Shown: piece after piece, positions 13,481 through 24,539 of the stretch
How the letters are laid out: every line of letters starts with the position of its first letter
Position numbering within the stretch: position 1 is the stretch's first letter
NCBI RefSeq assembly: GCF_047948215.1
Contig: NC_134457.1
Coordinates: 90,854,898 to 90,918,897 of the forward strand
Direction: 5' to 3'
DNA from: Lycorma delicatula
Lineage: Eukaryota > Arthropoda > Insecta > Hemiptera > Fulgoridae
DNA: 64,000 nucleotides
Position numbers and translations under genes: made by a program
The notes under the pieces: model-generated
Database searches by the model: none
What the model was told of the DNA's origin: nothing
What the model saw: only the letters and a program-made list of their open reading frames with translations

Positions 13481-15382
13481 CATATGAATACATACTTAAA
13501 AAAATTCTTTAACTGTGCACTTACATACTTTACTGTTCTACTTAATTTTCCTTCTAAGTAGTAATTTCATGAGGGTTACAACTTACTTTCCCGACTTTAA
13601 CAGAAAATTTAAGCCGTTTTTACAAGTTATGCAACTCTTTATCGACTTTTTTAATAACTGAATTAATCTTAAAAAAAAAATTTGGGATTGCATTTTTAAG
13701 AGTAGTGCGTTCCTCACCTGTCACCTCAGCAACCAAGCTCACATTAAATTGATATATTCAACCTAATATTTAAACTCTCGTCGGTAAAATGAGCACAATT
13801 ACTCTAAGAGAAAACTACATTCATTAATACCTCTTTTATATCTCGGCTTCAAGAAGTATTACCCTACAATTTTTTTTTTGGGAAAAGCAGTGTTTTCAAT
13901 ATAATAGAATTATCTCAGTAAGTGAAAAATATTACGATAAGAAAATAATTTTGTCAAAATTGTAAGGATTACCTCTAAGTATGTTTTAACAAAAGATTTT
14001 CTTAATATTTACCCTCTAATTGCATAAACGAAATTGGTATATCACCAATTTCACTGGTTATATCAACCAGTGAAATAGCTTTTCACTGGCCATTTTTAGT
14101 TTATGGATTTTTTATTTCCATATTAACTATAAACACGGAATGCTTCAGGTACCATGCTGTGAAGTTCATACATTTTAAACTTAAAGAAATTATGTGAGAA
14201 CTTTTTGAAAAGTTTTTATCCGTTATAACCCTACTATTATTACTACTATAAGAACAGTAATTTAAGTTTAGTTTTTTAATGTTTATTTAAGCTTATCTAA
14301 TGCATAATATATTATACAAATGCTGCATGTATAAAAACTATAGCAGTTAAATAAAATTATTTAACTGCTAATATTCACTGTTTAATAAGTACGTTTGCAT
14401 AGTACTATTATTGCTTTTATGAATTAAGACTTTATCAGGTGTTTATTAAACACATTACTTTTACTCAAGGGCATAATTTAAAGTAATTTTAAATTACGTT
14501 TAGAATTTTGTACATTCACAACGTTTAGAATTTAGTACATTCACAAATTATTTATTTTACTGCACGAGTAAATTATTTATATATATATATAAAAAAAAAA
14601 TCTAACTTAGATTTTACTTTAGTATTTAACTACTATTTACTAGATACAAGTGTTCATTGAAATTAGTTTAACTTGTAAATGTTAGAAAATACAATCACTA
14701 TTGCGTAATATTTAATATTTTAAAAAGTAATGAGAGAAAAAAAGGTTAATCCTTTTGGCCGACAGGCTTATGTTGTTCTATGACATTTACTCCGTACCCT
14801 TTTATTTAGTATGACGAACAGTTTTTTTTTTAATATTAGTAACGTTAATGTCTACTACTTTTTAAAATTTGACATATTTGGCAATCATAATCGTAGAAGT
14901 GAAATCAAGCTGTCTTCCAATCAACGGTAAGGATTATAATTTTAAAAATACTTATTGAAAGTTACTTAATAAATATATATATATATTGAGTTTACTTTAT
15001 ACGCATTATAATAAAAATAGTTCAAACTATGAATTTACAATATTTATATATAATGTCAAACGTCGATATATCAGGATTGTAATAAAATATCATTTTTAAT
15101 TAAGCTGATCTCTGTTTCATTAATTATAAAAAAAAGGATTTCACTAGTTTTAAGTATTGATCAAGAATTTAATACACCGTTGATCATTGAGTGAGAAAAG
15201 GTAGTAAGCAATAGTAAAAATGTCACGCGAAGAAAATAAGGAATTTCAGTATATGTTCTACAAGTGAAAATAAAGAAAAAAAAATCAAATATAAATACAA
15301 TTCATATAAGTACAAAAATGCTTAGTTTTCTAATTACAGTTTGCGAAAAATTTCGTCTTTCTAAGACAAAAATAGATGCAAT
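13481..15382. other. A+T-rich sequence with two small repeats
   Basis: No gene was recognised. It begins with the right target-site copy (13481-13489). A hairpin pairs 14048-14059 with 14065-14076 (12 bp, perfect). A 25-bp unit starting acgtttagaattt is tandemly duplicated at 14496-14520 and 14521-14545 with one mismatch. Confidence 0.6.
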
Positions 15383-15742
15383 TTTAATTCATATTAATTA
15401 TTATTCTATTCATACTAATTAACATTATTTTATATTAATTATTAAATCGATCATAAAAAAAAATTAAATCGATCATGAAAATTTTCACACTAATTTAATT
15501 GAAATTCATTTAATAAAATTTATCTTTTACCAAAAGAATATTTTAATTCTATGAATTTTTAGTTAAAAAATGTTTATACTGCACTCAGAAATAATTTTCA
15601 GTAGTCCCTTCTAATTCTGAATTATTTTATAGTAATTTTTTTTTTATGATCGATTTAATAATTAATATAAAATAATGTTAATTAGTATGAATAGAATAAT
15701 AATTAATATGAATTAAATTACTATAAAATAATTCAGAATTAG
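15383..15742. repeat. Perfect 81-bp inverted repeat linked to a 27-bp inverted repeat
   Basis: 15383-15463 is the exact reverse complement of 15637-15717 (81 of 81 by eye), with a 173-bp spacer. In addition, 15611-15637 is the exact reverse complement of 15716-15742 (27 bp). The 81-bp right arm is therefore itself bracketed by a second palindrome, sharing one or two bases with it at each end. There is no coding content. The exact identity suggests a recent event or strong gene conversion. Confidence 0.95.
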
Positions 15743-16024
15743 AATTTTCATGTAATCTGGTAATTTATTAAAAATCGCAACGGAAGGATATTAAGCAGCC
15801 TTCATTGTAAGCCGAAGTATTGTGTTGAGTTATATGAAAACAATTCCGCTCTCTGGTTTGGTAAAGGTAAATATTGCAATTTCAAAAAAAAAAAAGTGAA
15901 TGTTCTTTTAAGCAAAGATTGTAACACTACAATTCTTAGAACTTAATTGGGATACATTTTATGATCTCTGGCTGGGTTTTGTGCAGCTAATGTATTTTCA
16001 TTATAATACTCGTAAATAACCATT

Positions 16025-16300
16025 GTTTGAACGCGTCTTCCCAAATCAGCTGATTTGGAAGTCGTGAGTTCCAGCGTTCAAGTAAGTCCTAGTAAAGGCT
16101 TACTTTTATACGGATCTGAATACTAGATCGTGGATTCCGATGTTGTTTGGTGGTTGGGTTTCAATTAACCACACATCTCAGGAATGGTCGAACTGAGACT
16201 ATACAAGACTGTACTTCATTTACACTCATACATATCATCGTCCATATCATCGTCATTCATCCTCTGAAGATGAATGAAGATGAAAAAGAAAAAGAAAGGT
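16025..16300 (+). repeat. SINE family 1 copy (tRNA-derived)
   Basis: Reads gaacgcgtcttcccaaatca, then an imperfect box B region (gcgttcaagtaagtcc), then the family body ending in a ggttgggtttcaattaacca block and a gaagatgaa-rich tail. Same orientation as 61790-62000, opposite to 27755-28047 and 55145-55385. The box A end is degraded in this copy. Confidence 0.85.
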
Positions 16301-16710
16301 TGATCAGCTGTTAATAATGCCAGCTTATCAAAAAAATTTCTTAATTTATTTTTTCAAAACTATTTATAAACAATGAATTTTTGTTTCGTAATAGTTTAAA
16401 TAATGATATTTCATCTTACCAATTTTTATTGTGATTTACGTTTTATAATTAATTTTGTTTATTAAGATAATTATCAATCTTTGTTTTAAAAATATACTGC
16501 AGTATTTTTCTTCTACATTTCGGTCTTTTCTATTTTTAAGTCAAATTTGAAAGTTGACGTAAATTAGATTAATTTTCTTAAAATGTACTAACGAATATGA
16601 ATTTTATGCTAGTGACTACATTCCAGTGGCTACCTTTTGGTTATGATTAGTACATTTCGCTAGTGATTAGTACATTTCGGTGCCTGTTATTTGAACATAT
16701 TATTACTTGT
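16301..16710. other. A+T-rich sequence, no gene recognised
   Basis: Only a small tandem duplication of gattagtacatttcg near 16643-16679 was noticed. Confidence 0.5.
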
Positions 16711-17087
16711 ACAAAGTATGGCGATAAATTTCGGTTATCAGATTTCAACGGTATTTTGACCATCCCTGAATCCATTTTGACTTCTGTACGTACCTACTAT
16801 GTATCTCTTATAACTCAAAAACGATTAGACGTTTGTAACATCTGGTTGTGCACCTCTCCTTTTGATTGCAATCAACTTAACCAACCATGTCCAGAAAAGT
16901 TCGAAATCCAAAAAAAATTCTTAACTGCGGCGTATTACCGCAGTTAAGGTTCGTCTTTAATTCGACTTTAATTTAAATATTTTAATTTATTAATAATTAT
17001 TAATCGACAATAAGTAATTCAACAATAACAATAAAAAAAAATATTAAAAAAATCAAAAAGTCATGTGGTGTCCACATCAGATTTTTT
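16711..17087 (-). repeat. MITE-like family copy
   Basis: Reverse complement of the 59497-60177 element with internal loss. It starts with a cttgtacaaagta terminal variant, continues through tttcggttatcagatttcaa and the ccctgaatccattttgactt block, and ends with gtcatgtggtgtccacatca. The 94-codon open frame at 16663-16947 is a by-product of this repeat, not a gene. Confidence 0.75.
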
Positions 17088-18241
17088 AATTATATATTAA
17101 TACCATTAAGCCAATAAATAATTTTCAGTGAATTTGCTTTACTTTTTGGTGGGGAGAGTTATGTATCTGATAATGTGCAAAATAATTATTATAGATTTGG
17201 TTTATAGAGCTGTAAGACGATGGATTATAAAACTGGCTCGTTTTTTAAGCACTTTTATTTTAATATATTAATAATTTATCTTTTAATAGTTATAAATAAA
17301 CGTAATATATTGTTGTAATAAATTACTGATGTAATCTTTGTGTCAATAGCGTTAGTATTTCATATAATATATTCTCTAAGAAAATGAATTGAGCTGTGAA
17401 ATAAATTATAGTAAAACTATCACGTAAGCCGGTGTCTAAATCGATAGTAAATTTAAATTTATAACCTTAAAGGCTTATTGATAGAGTAGTACTTAGCGAC
17501 CTAGAACCCTCTATCAAGCATTAGGGTAGGACTACTGGCGCCACGAGGGCAAACTATAATCATCAGTACACCCGCCCAGCTCTTGACTTTTCCCCCAATT
17601 TATAGCCATTGTTTCAAACGGTTACTTCACAGTCTCAAAAACCTTAATGGACGATAAACAGTACCCACATTTAAGTGCATTTTTCTGCTCTTTCTAACAA
17701 CTGCAATTTTGCGTTTCTTTTAGTAATAGATCGTCAGTTCGCGTTTCCTTCATTGTTTGTATCAGATTCTGATATTGAATTTATGTTCTTAGTTAAATGA
17801 AATTTGCGAATAGTAATCAAATAACTAAAAGAGCATTATTTTAGGTCACGGTAACATTAGTTAAGTACATTTATAAAGTTTATATGTTATTTATAACATT
17901 AAAGCTCAGTTAATATAATTATCAAATGACGTATATTATTTTTTAATAAGTTCAATCATTCATTTCTCACCCAGGAACTCACCTAGGAAAACAGTTTTAA
18001 CTAAGGATCTTTTTTTTAAATTCTTGATATTGTTGTTAAGTCCTTTGCAACTTGACAATGTATAACAACAAAAAAAGTTTTTTCATAATTTTTTCTATTT
18101 ATCATGTTCTTAGGTTCATTGAAAAAAACCACTTTATGGTGGTTTAAACAGAAAAATTAACCAATCTCCGTTCTTTATAGGGTAATTTAAACAAAAAACC
18201 TGAAAAACTATTTTAATTTAGTAACTGTTATGTTAATTTAG
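17088..18241. other. Mostly A+T-rich, one G+C-richer patch
   Basis: 17480-17600 is noticeably richer in G and C (ggcgccacgagggc) and may be an unrecognised repeat fragment. No coding frame was found. Confidence 0.4.
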
Positions 18242-19245
18242 TCGTAGACTGGCCGCTGGCCGGGTAGCCATCTTTGCTGTTTAGATTATCGTGTTGTTTT
18301 TGTTAATTGCGTTAACTAATTTTATGTATTTTTGGTGTTTTTTATGGTTAACGGTTGCTACGGAATATTTAGCCGTTGGTAAGAGTTTTTTTACATTAAT
18401 TTGGGTACCTTACACTCTTTCCTGGTGTGTTTGGATTAATATTTGGGACTCTTTAACGTTTATCGTGAGATTAATTGGTTTTTGTTGAAATAGCCTACGG
18501 TTGCCAAGGCTTATTTACCCAAGTGCCCCGTCATCGTTTTTACGTTTTTGTTTGTTTTTCGTGTCTTTTGATCAATGACCGCTCCAAGGAGGTCAAGGGT
18601 CATATCCGGGAATGCAGATGAGAAGTTTTCCGCTCAGACTGAGAGGCGGAGTCCACATAGGTGGAAGTCGACTCCCACGCCTTGGAAGGAGGTTTCCGGA
18701 GCAAGCGAAAGCAACAGATCCGTAGTTTTGGATGTGGAGATGCTGGAGGCCTACCGCTTGGAGGCCAAACATGCCACCAGACGGCGACAGTCATCGGCCT
18801 CCAGTAGTGAATTTTTTCGCCATTGTTATCCAGAGACCACATGTGATGACCGACGAGAGACGAAACCAGCTACGAAACGGCGAGGGACGAGAAAAAGTTG
18901 CGGGCCGGTAGTAAGGAATCGCTTGCAACTACAGGAGCGGCGGAGGAGATGGACGAGGAGGGTGATGAAATCGTAGATGTGGGTCTCGATATGCTCTGTC
19001 ATAATAAGGAGCAGCTTGTCGGTGAAATAGGACGGGCACGCAGACACAGATGGTAACGGTGATGGTGGTCGTGTCATCCATCCTCGCCGGCAAGCTTTGA
19101 CGATCGGGTGCGTATAGGATGGGTGGCTTGCAGGGTGTTGCGGCAATCGCTGGAAGATCGCTGTTAGCGTCCGGGGCACCAAGCGAAATCATGTGAAGGG
19201 TCGGACCGGATTCCCACTCCGACCTGAGTATTTTACTCAGGTAAA
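18242..19245 (+). pseudogene. R1-like retrotransposon 5' region and ORF1-like remnant
   Basis: Composition switches abruptly to G+C-richer sequence. A T-rich leader (18242-18574, starting near tggccgctggccgggtagcc) precedes a 133-codon open frame from the ATG at 18575 to 18976. The frame is strongly basic and rich in arginine, serine and threonine, as expected for the N-terminal part of a non-LTR ORF1 (a nucleic-acid-binding, gag-like protein). No zinc knuckles are visible, and the frame ends early. Assignment rests mainly on context: the next 450 bases resemble the 3' UTR following the R1-like ORF2 at 31735-32710. ORF2 is missing from this locus, so the element appears internally deleted. 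Confidence 0.45.
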
Positions 19246-19253
19246 CTTACATG

Positions 19254-19715
19254 CAACAAACAACCTGATCCATATGTGTTAAGTAGTTAACCACATCATC
19301 GTCCCACCCAATAAGGCCCGGACCGGAGAGGGCACTGTCTAAATTGTGGGGAAGCTGACCATGTCAGGAAGGACTGTTGCCGGGAGACTAGGAATCCTTT
19401 CTGTAAGGCACATGGGCGTGCCTCCAAAGGCCGGGGTTGTAAGATTACCCATGCGGCGAGTGCAACTACAGAGTTGCACACGGACACTCGGCGGTTCCGG
19501 TGTGGCCTCGACAGTCCCCTTTTTGGGGTCCTCTTACAAGAGGCATGGAACAAAATACCGAGTCCCGGCTGACAGGGTGGGGCCTTGGGAACATCATAGC
19601 CGGGTCTAGAGCTGCCCACGTAGTTTGAGGCGATGGCACCTCCCGGAGCTGTGTTTATACTTAAAAATGGGTCCGGCTCTGGTAGGCGGGGCAAAAGAAA
19701 GACGATAATAAAACC
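19254..19715 (+). mobile_element. R1-like element 3' UTR
   Basis: G+C-rich, noncoding. Blocks gagtcccggctg, ggggccttgggaacatcata, gccgggtct and cggagctgtgttta align in order with gagacccagcc, ggggtgctgtgaggaacggt, gccggatct and aaggccgtgttata at 32880-33000. A tag at 19254-19273 recurs at 22629-22648. The overlapping 148- and 87-codon frames are by-products of high G+C content. Confidence 0.6.
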
Positions 19716-20779
19716 ATAAAAGTAAATCAAAAATATGTACATTTAAATCATATTAAAATTAAATGTATTTTTCTAATCGGGAAAGATTTTAACAAGATAC
19801 TAAAAGATTTCAATGAAGCGTTACCGTAATGTAAATAAAAATTTATATAAGGTAGCTTTTTGTAAATTATAAGTATTTAAAATCGTTTTTTGTGATAAAA
19901 TCTGTCTGACATAATTTACATATATATTAAATTATTCCTACATTACTTACCTCATTTTAGCATTAATAGTTCTTTATTTTGATTTTGTAACATACCTGTA
20001 ACAAAGAATATAGAAGAAATTAAAACCAGTTTTTATTAAACATTGATAATTTATGAAAAAATAAATAAATAAAAGTTTATTATTATAATTTATGGTTACC
20101 GTATTTGGGAAAATCCGTTTTGAATAAGTAACAATATATAGGTTAATATATTATTAACATAAAACAGTCTGGATACGGTGTACGAGTACATTATATTAAT
20201 AAATGAATATTTACCGGTCTTGAATAATATATAATTACAAATTAGTCGTCGATTATTAAATGGATTATGTTATTATTAAAACTGGAAATAGATTTTTAAT
20301 TAGAATTTACTAAAAATAAGCGTATTGTAATGTTATGTATTATTTTTTTCTACACATAATTGCACAACTTTATAAATAAAACAAGTGAAATATATTAAAA
20401 TAGAAAAATAAAATCTAGAATCGCACTTAATATAAATTATTTTACCTAAGATAAAATTATATACTAACATTAATTTGCTGCATAAAAAAAAAATTAAGTA
20501 AAATATTTACATTTAAAGTTTTCAGTTTTTTCCAAGAAAATAAATACTAGAAAAAACCAGAATAGGTGTCCTTTGGTAAAACGTTGATACTATGGCAGAA
20601 CTTTAAAAATTAAAAATAAACAATGATTAAAAAAATTTCAAAAACCCAAATAAGAATGGAAAGTTTCAGTATCATTCTTTTCAACGATTGAAAACAGGGA
20701 AGAAGATACAACTGAAATTTTGTTTATCCGGTACCTAGTAGATAGTGGTTAAATTATATACTAAGAAAAAATTTTTAAT
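19716..20779. other. A+T-rich sequence, no gene recognised
   Basis: Composition returns sharply to A+T-rich. Nothing is recognised. The stretch separates the two R1-like blocks. Confidence 0.5.
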
Positions 20780-20965
20780 TTTTTCTTGTACGTATGTATC
20801 TCGCATAACTCAAAAACTATTATAGCCGTAGGATGTTGAAATTTTGGATTTATGATTTTTGTAACACCTAGTTGTGTACATCCAACAAAATATCATAAGT
20901 GGTACTTATTTAATTGGTTCCAGAGATATAGTTATATTTAGTCTATTTTTCATTTTAAAGTACAT
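20780..20965 (-). repeat. MITE-like family copy, internal fragment
   Basis: Reverse-complement match to about 59790-60060, sharing gatgttgaaattttggattt, cacctagttgtgtac and atatcataagtggtac-like blocks. Both ends are missing. Confidence 0.65.
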
Positions 20966-21265
20966 GTAATTTAATAGGCGTACAAATCCTACTATTTTAA
21001 ACAGTTTCACAACCTCTTACTAATCCTTCATTAATACATTTATTTATCTATTGGGAATTCGTGTATCTCTACATTTCCCATTGTTTATATCTTTTATTTT
21101 TGGTAAAATTTTGATTTTTTGCTGCTCTCACATTTTCCTTTTTCATTTTAGTGTAGTTCCTTCCATCTTCTTCCTTCTTTAAACTATCTGTTTAAAATTT
21201 TTTCCTCTCTAAATCATCTATATCCGAGCATAAGTCTGGAAACCATTTTTGTATTATCTTTGCTT
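20966..21265. other. No gene recognised
   Basis: T- and C-rich sequence, with no domain found. Confidence 0.4.
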
Positions 21266-22560
21266 TCTGTGGCACCGAGGATTGCATCTTAAATGCTCTT
21301 GCCGAGGTGGAAAGCACCGACTGTAAATATGTTTTGGCAATTTGTATAGACATAGAGGCAGCATTTCCTTCCTTGTAATGGAGTTCTGTCCTCTATGAGC
21401 TGAAACGCCGCAATGTTCAATGTTCCTGTAGCCCTGTAGGCCGTAGTACGTGACTATTTGTCTAATCGTACTGCTCTGTTTAAAGATGCGCACCTAGGCT
21501 TTCACCGATGACTGTCTCCTTTTAGTTCATCGTAATTCACGACCAAGTTCGAGCGCAAGCGGCCTTGTCAACCGCGGAGGGCTGGATGGACATTCAAAAT
21601 TTAAAGATTTCTGTGCCTAAGACAAAGTTTATGCTTCTCAATGGTGGAGACAAATTATCGTACAGTCGAAACCCTCACATTAAGTATAAAGGCTGTGTAA
21701 TCAGCCGAGTTAGAGTTCGTAAGTACCTAAGAGTTTTATTTGATGAGCAGTTTCTAGCGGCGGATGCCGTCTCAGTGATGCACAAACTTAGGATTGCTAG
21801 GAAAGACTATGGGTTGTCTGCCGTCAAATGTACATGGAGTACCGAGCTGTCTTCGAAAGCATGACCCTAACGGGGCGCCCGTTTTGGCGCATAGGTATGG
21901 AGCACTTGTTCAAAATTTAAAGAGTGCCCAGCTCAGAGCCTTAATTGTATGCAGTGGTATTTTTAAAACAACCTCCTTCCAGGCTACCATCGTATTGGGA
22001 AAGGCTCTCCCAATCGATTTAGTGGAGAAAGTTCGGGCAGCTATGTAGAAATTGCGAAGAGGTCGGGAGGCCGAGGTATTTGGGATGCGGTTTCGAGCCG
22101 GGCCTGTACCGGAGCTAAACGGTGATCACAATTCACCGGATCTAAATTTCATTCAGTTGCCCATCTCCCGCCTGCGGAAGAGGCTGCAGAGTCTCGTGAT
22201 GGATACATGGCAGCTGGAATAGCACACAACTACTAAGGGACGATCCTTGTATTAATTTATATAGGATCTGAGGGGATGGTAACGCTGGAACTTAGCGGTC
22301 AAGGGTTGGCCACTCACAAGCGGCGAGTCAGTGTGGCGAGAGCCGCATTGTCGGACCATGTGGATGTTTCTTGATGCGGTTGCTATGTTCAACCGACATC
22401 AGTAGTTTACTTAAGGGAAAGACTCCTAACGCACTGGTGTGGGAAGCCAACTTTGAGGATATATGGCTGACCATATGGTAGACTGGCATTCTTTAATAAA
22501 ATGAAAATCTTTCTTACTGGCATTCAGCGACCTAGGCGTGGCAGTGAATTGCTGTCTAGA
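21266..22560 (+). pseudogene. R1-like LINE ORF2 (reverse transcriptase) remnant
   Basis: Degraded ORF2 of an R1/jockey-group non-LTR retrotransposon. Palm motif A is readable from 21266: TEDCILNALAEVESTDCKYV, then LAICIDIEAAF with its aspartate kept. After YELKRRN and NRTALFKD the sequence jumps directly to FTDDCLLLVH (FTDD at 21501-21512). The catalytic pair survives, but motif B (usually QG.PQGS) is deleted. Downstream come STAEGWMDIQNLKISVPKTK (21568 onward), then KYLRVLFDEQF, and a C-terminal part with LRALIVCSGIFKTTSFQAT and PIDLVEKVRAAM near 22045. Further remnants continue to about 22500 in shifting frames. Stops and frameshifts are numerous. The tag at 22629 also found at 19254 suggests the same family as the neighbouring 3' UTR. 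Confidence 0.7.
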
Positions 22561-22628
22561 CGAAGTAAATTTTAAAATAATTTATAGATACCAATTAGAA
22601 ATAAATTCGGATTTATTAAGAGATATTT

Positions 22629-22648
22629 CAACAAACAACCTGATCCAT
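22629..22648 (+). repeat. 20-bp tag shared with 19254-19273
   Basis: Identical 20-mer in both R1-like blocks. Each copy is followed after a small indel by atgtgttaa and gtag, which supports common family membership. Confidence 0.7.
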
Positions 22649-23740
22649 TTGCATCATGTGTTAAAGTAGATGGGGCAAAACGTGGAGGCTACACAGCCTC
22701 TGATTAAACAAATGGAGGATAAATTCTTAGAAAAGAAGCCTGATTGAGAACGGAAAATTAATAAATAAAATTTATTCAGTTTTACTCGATTGTAAATACT
22801 TAAATTTTTTGCTGAATTATTTATGTTTCCCTTATAATTGAAACAGTGTTCATTTATTTATTTAATCATTCATGAACTAATCGCAAATGATGCCATCCGA
22901 ATATAGTTTTTTAATGACAAATTAATTTTATGGTATATAAAAAATGCCAAGCCTAATCGTGCATATTTTAGTGAATTTAACAAACCGTTGAAGTAATAAT
23001 AATAAATAAATTAATATCGCTAATTCTGTTATATAAATATAACAAACACAGGCAGTCCCCATGAGTTTCCATGGAATTGACGTTCTTAATATACCGATAT
23101 ATTTGGTTTACTGAAGAAGGCAACAGGAGCCTACTTCACTGCTAATAACCTTGGGATAAGATGTTCGTTAATTTGAAGAACAATATGGTACAATTTAGAG
23201 CGACTTATATCTCATACCGTCTATAGCTGTTACAGCGATTGTAATCGAAACAAAAGAAATTAAATTAATTTTAATCGACTGAATTATGCGGTTAGGACAT
23301 ACTAACACATTTTATTGTGTGGGTGCTGTTTACAGAAATACACTTTGGGAAAACTATAAGAAAAAAATATGGCACCCTCAAATTCTGGCAGTCTGTGTAA
23401 GGGTTTAACTAAAACAATTCATAAGATATTTTTTTAAATATATTTTATTCTTTTTAGGCGTAAAGAATTAATATTCATAAAAAAAACACGCAAACAAGAG
23501 AAGAAGAAAAAAGACATCTCAGAAATTTTTAAATTAAGATAGTCTTGTTAGGTTAATGATTGAATATTAGTTACCAGTTTTATAAAAAACCGGTTCAATA
23601 AATATATTAAATTAAATGTTGTTAATAAATATAGAAAATTATGTGTTATCTATATTGCGTGTTATTAAAAAATGAAAAAAATATATTTACGTAAAAAATA
23701 TTCATATTTAGAAAAAAGAATGTTAAAAGGACATTTTAAA

Positions 23741-23794
<54 letters not shown>

Positions 23795-24539
23795 ATTTCA
23801 TATTTGTAGATTAAAAACTATAAATATGTATAAAAAAATAAAACCTTGAAATTTCTTGATATTACATTTTTCTACAAAAGAAAAGAAAAACTGGTTAAAT
23901 CCATTACAGTATTAATAAAATTTCACGAGATAAGATTTGAAGAAAGATGTAATACTTTGTTTTATGTTCTATATACGGATAATAGAAAAAAGAAATATTT
24001 TCGAATTGCTATAGTTGCAAGATTTTAAAACAGTTAATAAAAAAGCAGAAAATCCTATCATTTAACATTAAAATGAAATAAGAACTCGCGTATATGTATT
24101 AAAGAACCCTATTATTACGTAAAATCTAATCTCATTCGTTATAACCTAAAATATAATACATAATATATTTTGTTACTTAAAACGCAATGGGGGTTCAGAT
24201 AATGTTACGGCAGCTATTAAAACATCTTCCCACATTATTTTTTTAAACTTTTACTACTAGCAGTTAACCGCGCTCTATACTGAAGAAAATACTACAGATA
24301 CAACCTTATCGGTTAATATTCATCTGAAAGAGTTACGAGAAATGCATTTTCTGTCATACTGGTTTAGTAGTAACTGTTAACGGTTAAAAAAGAAATAAGC
24401 ATTATATAAAGTAATGCATATAAGCATTATAAGTAATTATACGTAATGGTTCAAAAGACGCAGTAGAGCCTATTATTTCAGAAGTTGTAAAAAAAATTAA
24501 ACTTTGGATACACCAGCGTAAATTAGGTATGAGAGCCCA
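22649..24539. other. A+T-rich sequence with one microsatellite
   Basis: No gene was recognised. The short frame at 23846-24028 is lysine- and isoleucine-rich with no domain. Confidence 0.5.
23740..23792. repeat. (AT)n-(GA)n compound microsatellite
   Basis: Alternating AT to about 23754, followed by about 18 GA units to about 23791. Confidence 0.95.

Noticed and set aside
16663..16947. 94-codon open frame on the plus strand
   Set aside because: It lies mostly in the MITE-like repeat, in a segment whose relatives at 20780 and 59.9 kb have no matching frame.
18291..18488. 65-codon hydrophobic frame
   Set aside because: T-rich leader of the R1-like block. Its composition explains the hydrophobicity, and no family was recognised.
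19296..19742. 148-codon minus-strand and 87-codon plus-strand frames
   Set aside because: They overlap the G+C-rich R1-like 3' UTR, and the homologous UTR at 32.7-33.0 kb keeps neither frame.
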